Shown here: positions 23,035 through 23,766 of the stretch, piece after piece | How the letters are laid out: every line of letters starts with the position of its first letter | How positions within the stretch are numbered: position 1 is the first letter of the stretch | Source of the DNA: an uncultured Collinsella sp. | GTDB taxonomy: Bacteria > Actinomycetota > Coriobacteriia > Coriobacteriales > Coriobacteriaceae | Assembly: GCA_900548495.1 (NCBI GenBank) | Contig: URKT01000032.1 | Span: forward strand, 1-23,766 | Direction of reading: 5' to 3' | Length of the DNA: 23,766 nt | Made by a program: the position numbers and the translations under genes | The notes under the pieces: model-generated | The model's database searches: none | The model's input: the letters and a program-made list of their open reading frames with translations, nothing else | What the model was told of the DNA's origin: nothing

Positions 23035-23247
23035 CTATTGTCCCTTCTTCGCGAGCTCTTCGATCATGCACGTGCGCACGAAGGCGGAGAAGCTCATGCC
23101 CCGGAGGGCCGCCTCCTCCTTCGCCGCGTCACGCAGGGTGTCGGGGATGCGTAGGGTCACGGATACCTGATTACCGTTCACCAGGAAGCTCCTGATCTCG
23201 GTCTCGTCGGGGTTGCCCTTGATGAGCTCCTTGTAGCCGTCAGACAT
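23035..23247 (-). CDS. Ribbon-helix-helix (CopG/Arc-type) DNA-binding protein
   Basis: A 70-residue protein. Residues 24-69 fit the RHH fold: a beta strand with alternating residues (NQVSVTLRIP), helix 1 (DTLRDAAKEEAALRG) and helix 2 (SFSAFVRTCMIEELAKK). Such proteins are often autorepressors or antitoxins. The ATG at 23247 follows GAGG. It is the first gene of the operon leading into the helical protein, the helicase and the nuclease, with 3 bp to the next start, so it probably controls the operon. ATGC-7-GCAT (23279-23293), overlapping the -10, and AAATGC direct copies at 23266 and 23277 are candidate binding sites. Confidence 0.82.
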   Translation of the reverse strand: MSDGYKELIKGNPDETEIRSFLVNGNQVSVTLRIPDTLRDAAKEEAALRGMSFSAFVRTCMIEELAKKGQ

Positions 23248-23291
23248 TTGCGCCTCTATCCCTCGAAATGCAATACAAATGCGTTTTCAGC

Positions 23292-23297
23292 ATTATA
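23292..23297 (-). promoter_or_regulatory. -10 element of the cargo operon
   Basis: On the minus strand a perfect TATAAT lies 44 bp before the RHH start codon. No strong -35 is seen at 16-18 bp upstream (CCGCAT at 17 bp). Short ATGC/GCAT repeats around it could be the RHH operator. Confidence 0.5.
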
Positions 23298-23352
23298 ACG
23301 CAGCAGTACTGGGAATGCGGGGGCAGCCGATGTCCAGGCTATTTATGAGCAT

Positions 23353-23372
23353 GGACGGTGAGGGACGGTGAG
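23353..23372. repeat. Two tandem 10-bp repeats
   Basis: GGACGGTGAG occurs twice head to tail (23353-23362 and 23363-23372), followed by GGA. It is in the gap between the RHH gene and the small helical protein gene. Too short to interpret. Confidence 0.7.
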
Positions 23373-23389
23373 GGAAGCCCCGGCTGGGC

Positions 23390-23692
23390 CTAGATGGTCG
23401 CTTTTGTTCGGGTTCTCATCTCTTGGTTTTCGGGGGGAGTGTCATCCGCCCGCTCCTCGGCGTAAAGAATCTCGTTCTGCGCCTCCAGGATGCGCGCGGC
23501 GTCGACGATGCGACCGGCGCACCTCTCGCTTATCGACCTCAGGGCCAAGATCCCCTCGACGTCGAGCGGGTCCAGCTGGTCGGCGTGCGCCAGGGACTCG
23601 AGCAGCTGGTCCAGGCCCCTCGCCAACCTCCCGGCATCCGCCACCGCGTCGAGCAGTTCGAGGCGCTCCACCTTCTCTTCGTAGCCCAACAT
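23390..23692 (-). CDS. Small acidic helical protein, unknown
   Basis: A 100-residue protein, almost wholly helical with leucine/alanine heptad-like spacing (YEEKVERLELLDAVADAGRL, then ARGLDQLLESLAHADQLDPL) and a charged, probably disordered tail. No known domain was recognised. The ATG at 23692 has AAGGAG 8 bp upstream; an ATG at 23713 is in frame but would include that site. It points the same way as the cargo operon but is 142 bp upstream of the RHH gene, which has its own -10. It may be a separate unit or the end of a transcript from beyond the window. Confidence 0.65.
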   Translation of the reverse strand: MLGYEEKVERLELLDAVADAGRLARGLDQLLESLAHADQLDPLDVEGILALRSISERCAGRIVDAARILEAQNEILYAEERADDTPPENQEMRTRTKATI

Positions 23693-23766
23693 CTGCTTGT
23701 CTCCTTCTCTCAATGCTCATGTACGGTAAGGAAGCAAGCAACCGAAAACAAGAGATAGACCGCCAG

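Noticed and set aside
23390..23766. Toxin-antitoxin pair formed by the small helical protein and the RHH protein
   Set aside because: The genes are 142 bp apart, the RHH gene has its own -10, and the helical protein shows no toxin motif.

Overview
The window looks like part of a gut actinobacterial (Coriobacteriia, most likely Collinsella-type) chromosome. The basis is the high GC content, strong AGGAGG-type ribosome sites, the lipid II amidation enzyme MurT-GatD, and several anaerobic Fe-type alcohol/glycerol dehydrogenases beside a multi-cluster ferredoxin-like protein. No genus-specific marker can be searched here, so the genus is an inference. The first 44 bases are Illumina Nextera adapter, so the window begins at a contaminated contig edge.

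Host region, about 45-15812. A tRNA-Glu gene lies on the minus strand with an extended -10 promoter and a terminator. It is followed by a small, strikingly regular array of 15-bp repeats in alternating orientation, exactly 40 bp apart. Next is a minus-strand operon (two tetratricopeptide-like proteins, then a fused MurT-GatD). On the plus strand follow an Fe-type alcohol dehydrogenase, two glycerol dehydrogenase paralogues separated by terminators and hairpins, a protein with four Fe-S motifs, the ribosome-associated ATPase YchF and a DUF1648 membrane protein. A short, degenerate HAD-like gene and an XRE regulator diverge around a 26-bp perfect palindrome. A pair of inverted 42-bp repeats, an L-asparaginase and GMP synthase (guaA) complete this part.

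Mobile element, about 15801 to the right edge. The 3' end of guaA is a known integration hotspot. Here it is followed by about 600 bp without genes but with seven good copies of GGGAGTAA-like sites in both orientations, probably integrase arm sites. Then comes a phage-like control module: an XRE repressor gene on the minus strand, three CGTAC-N6-GTACG operators, two face-to-face promoters, and a plus-strand operon of excisionase-like protein, tyrosine integrase and a ribbon-helix-helix (RHH) protein. The right attachment site is not in the window.

Cargo, 18694-23692, minus strand. An apparent operon encodes an RHH protein, a helical protein of unknown family that is split by a frameshift, an SNF2-like helicase with a PGAGKT motif, and a DUF262-DUF1524 (GmrSD-like) nuclease. 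A further small helical protein lies upstream. The content and mobile context suggest an anti-phage defence system. I cannot match the gene combination to a named system, and it is the best candidate for something undescribed.
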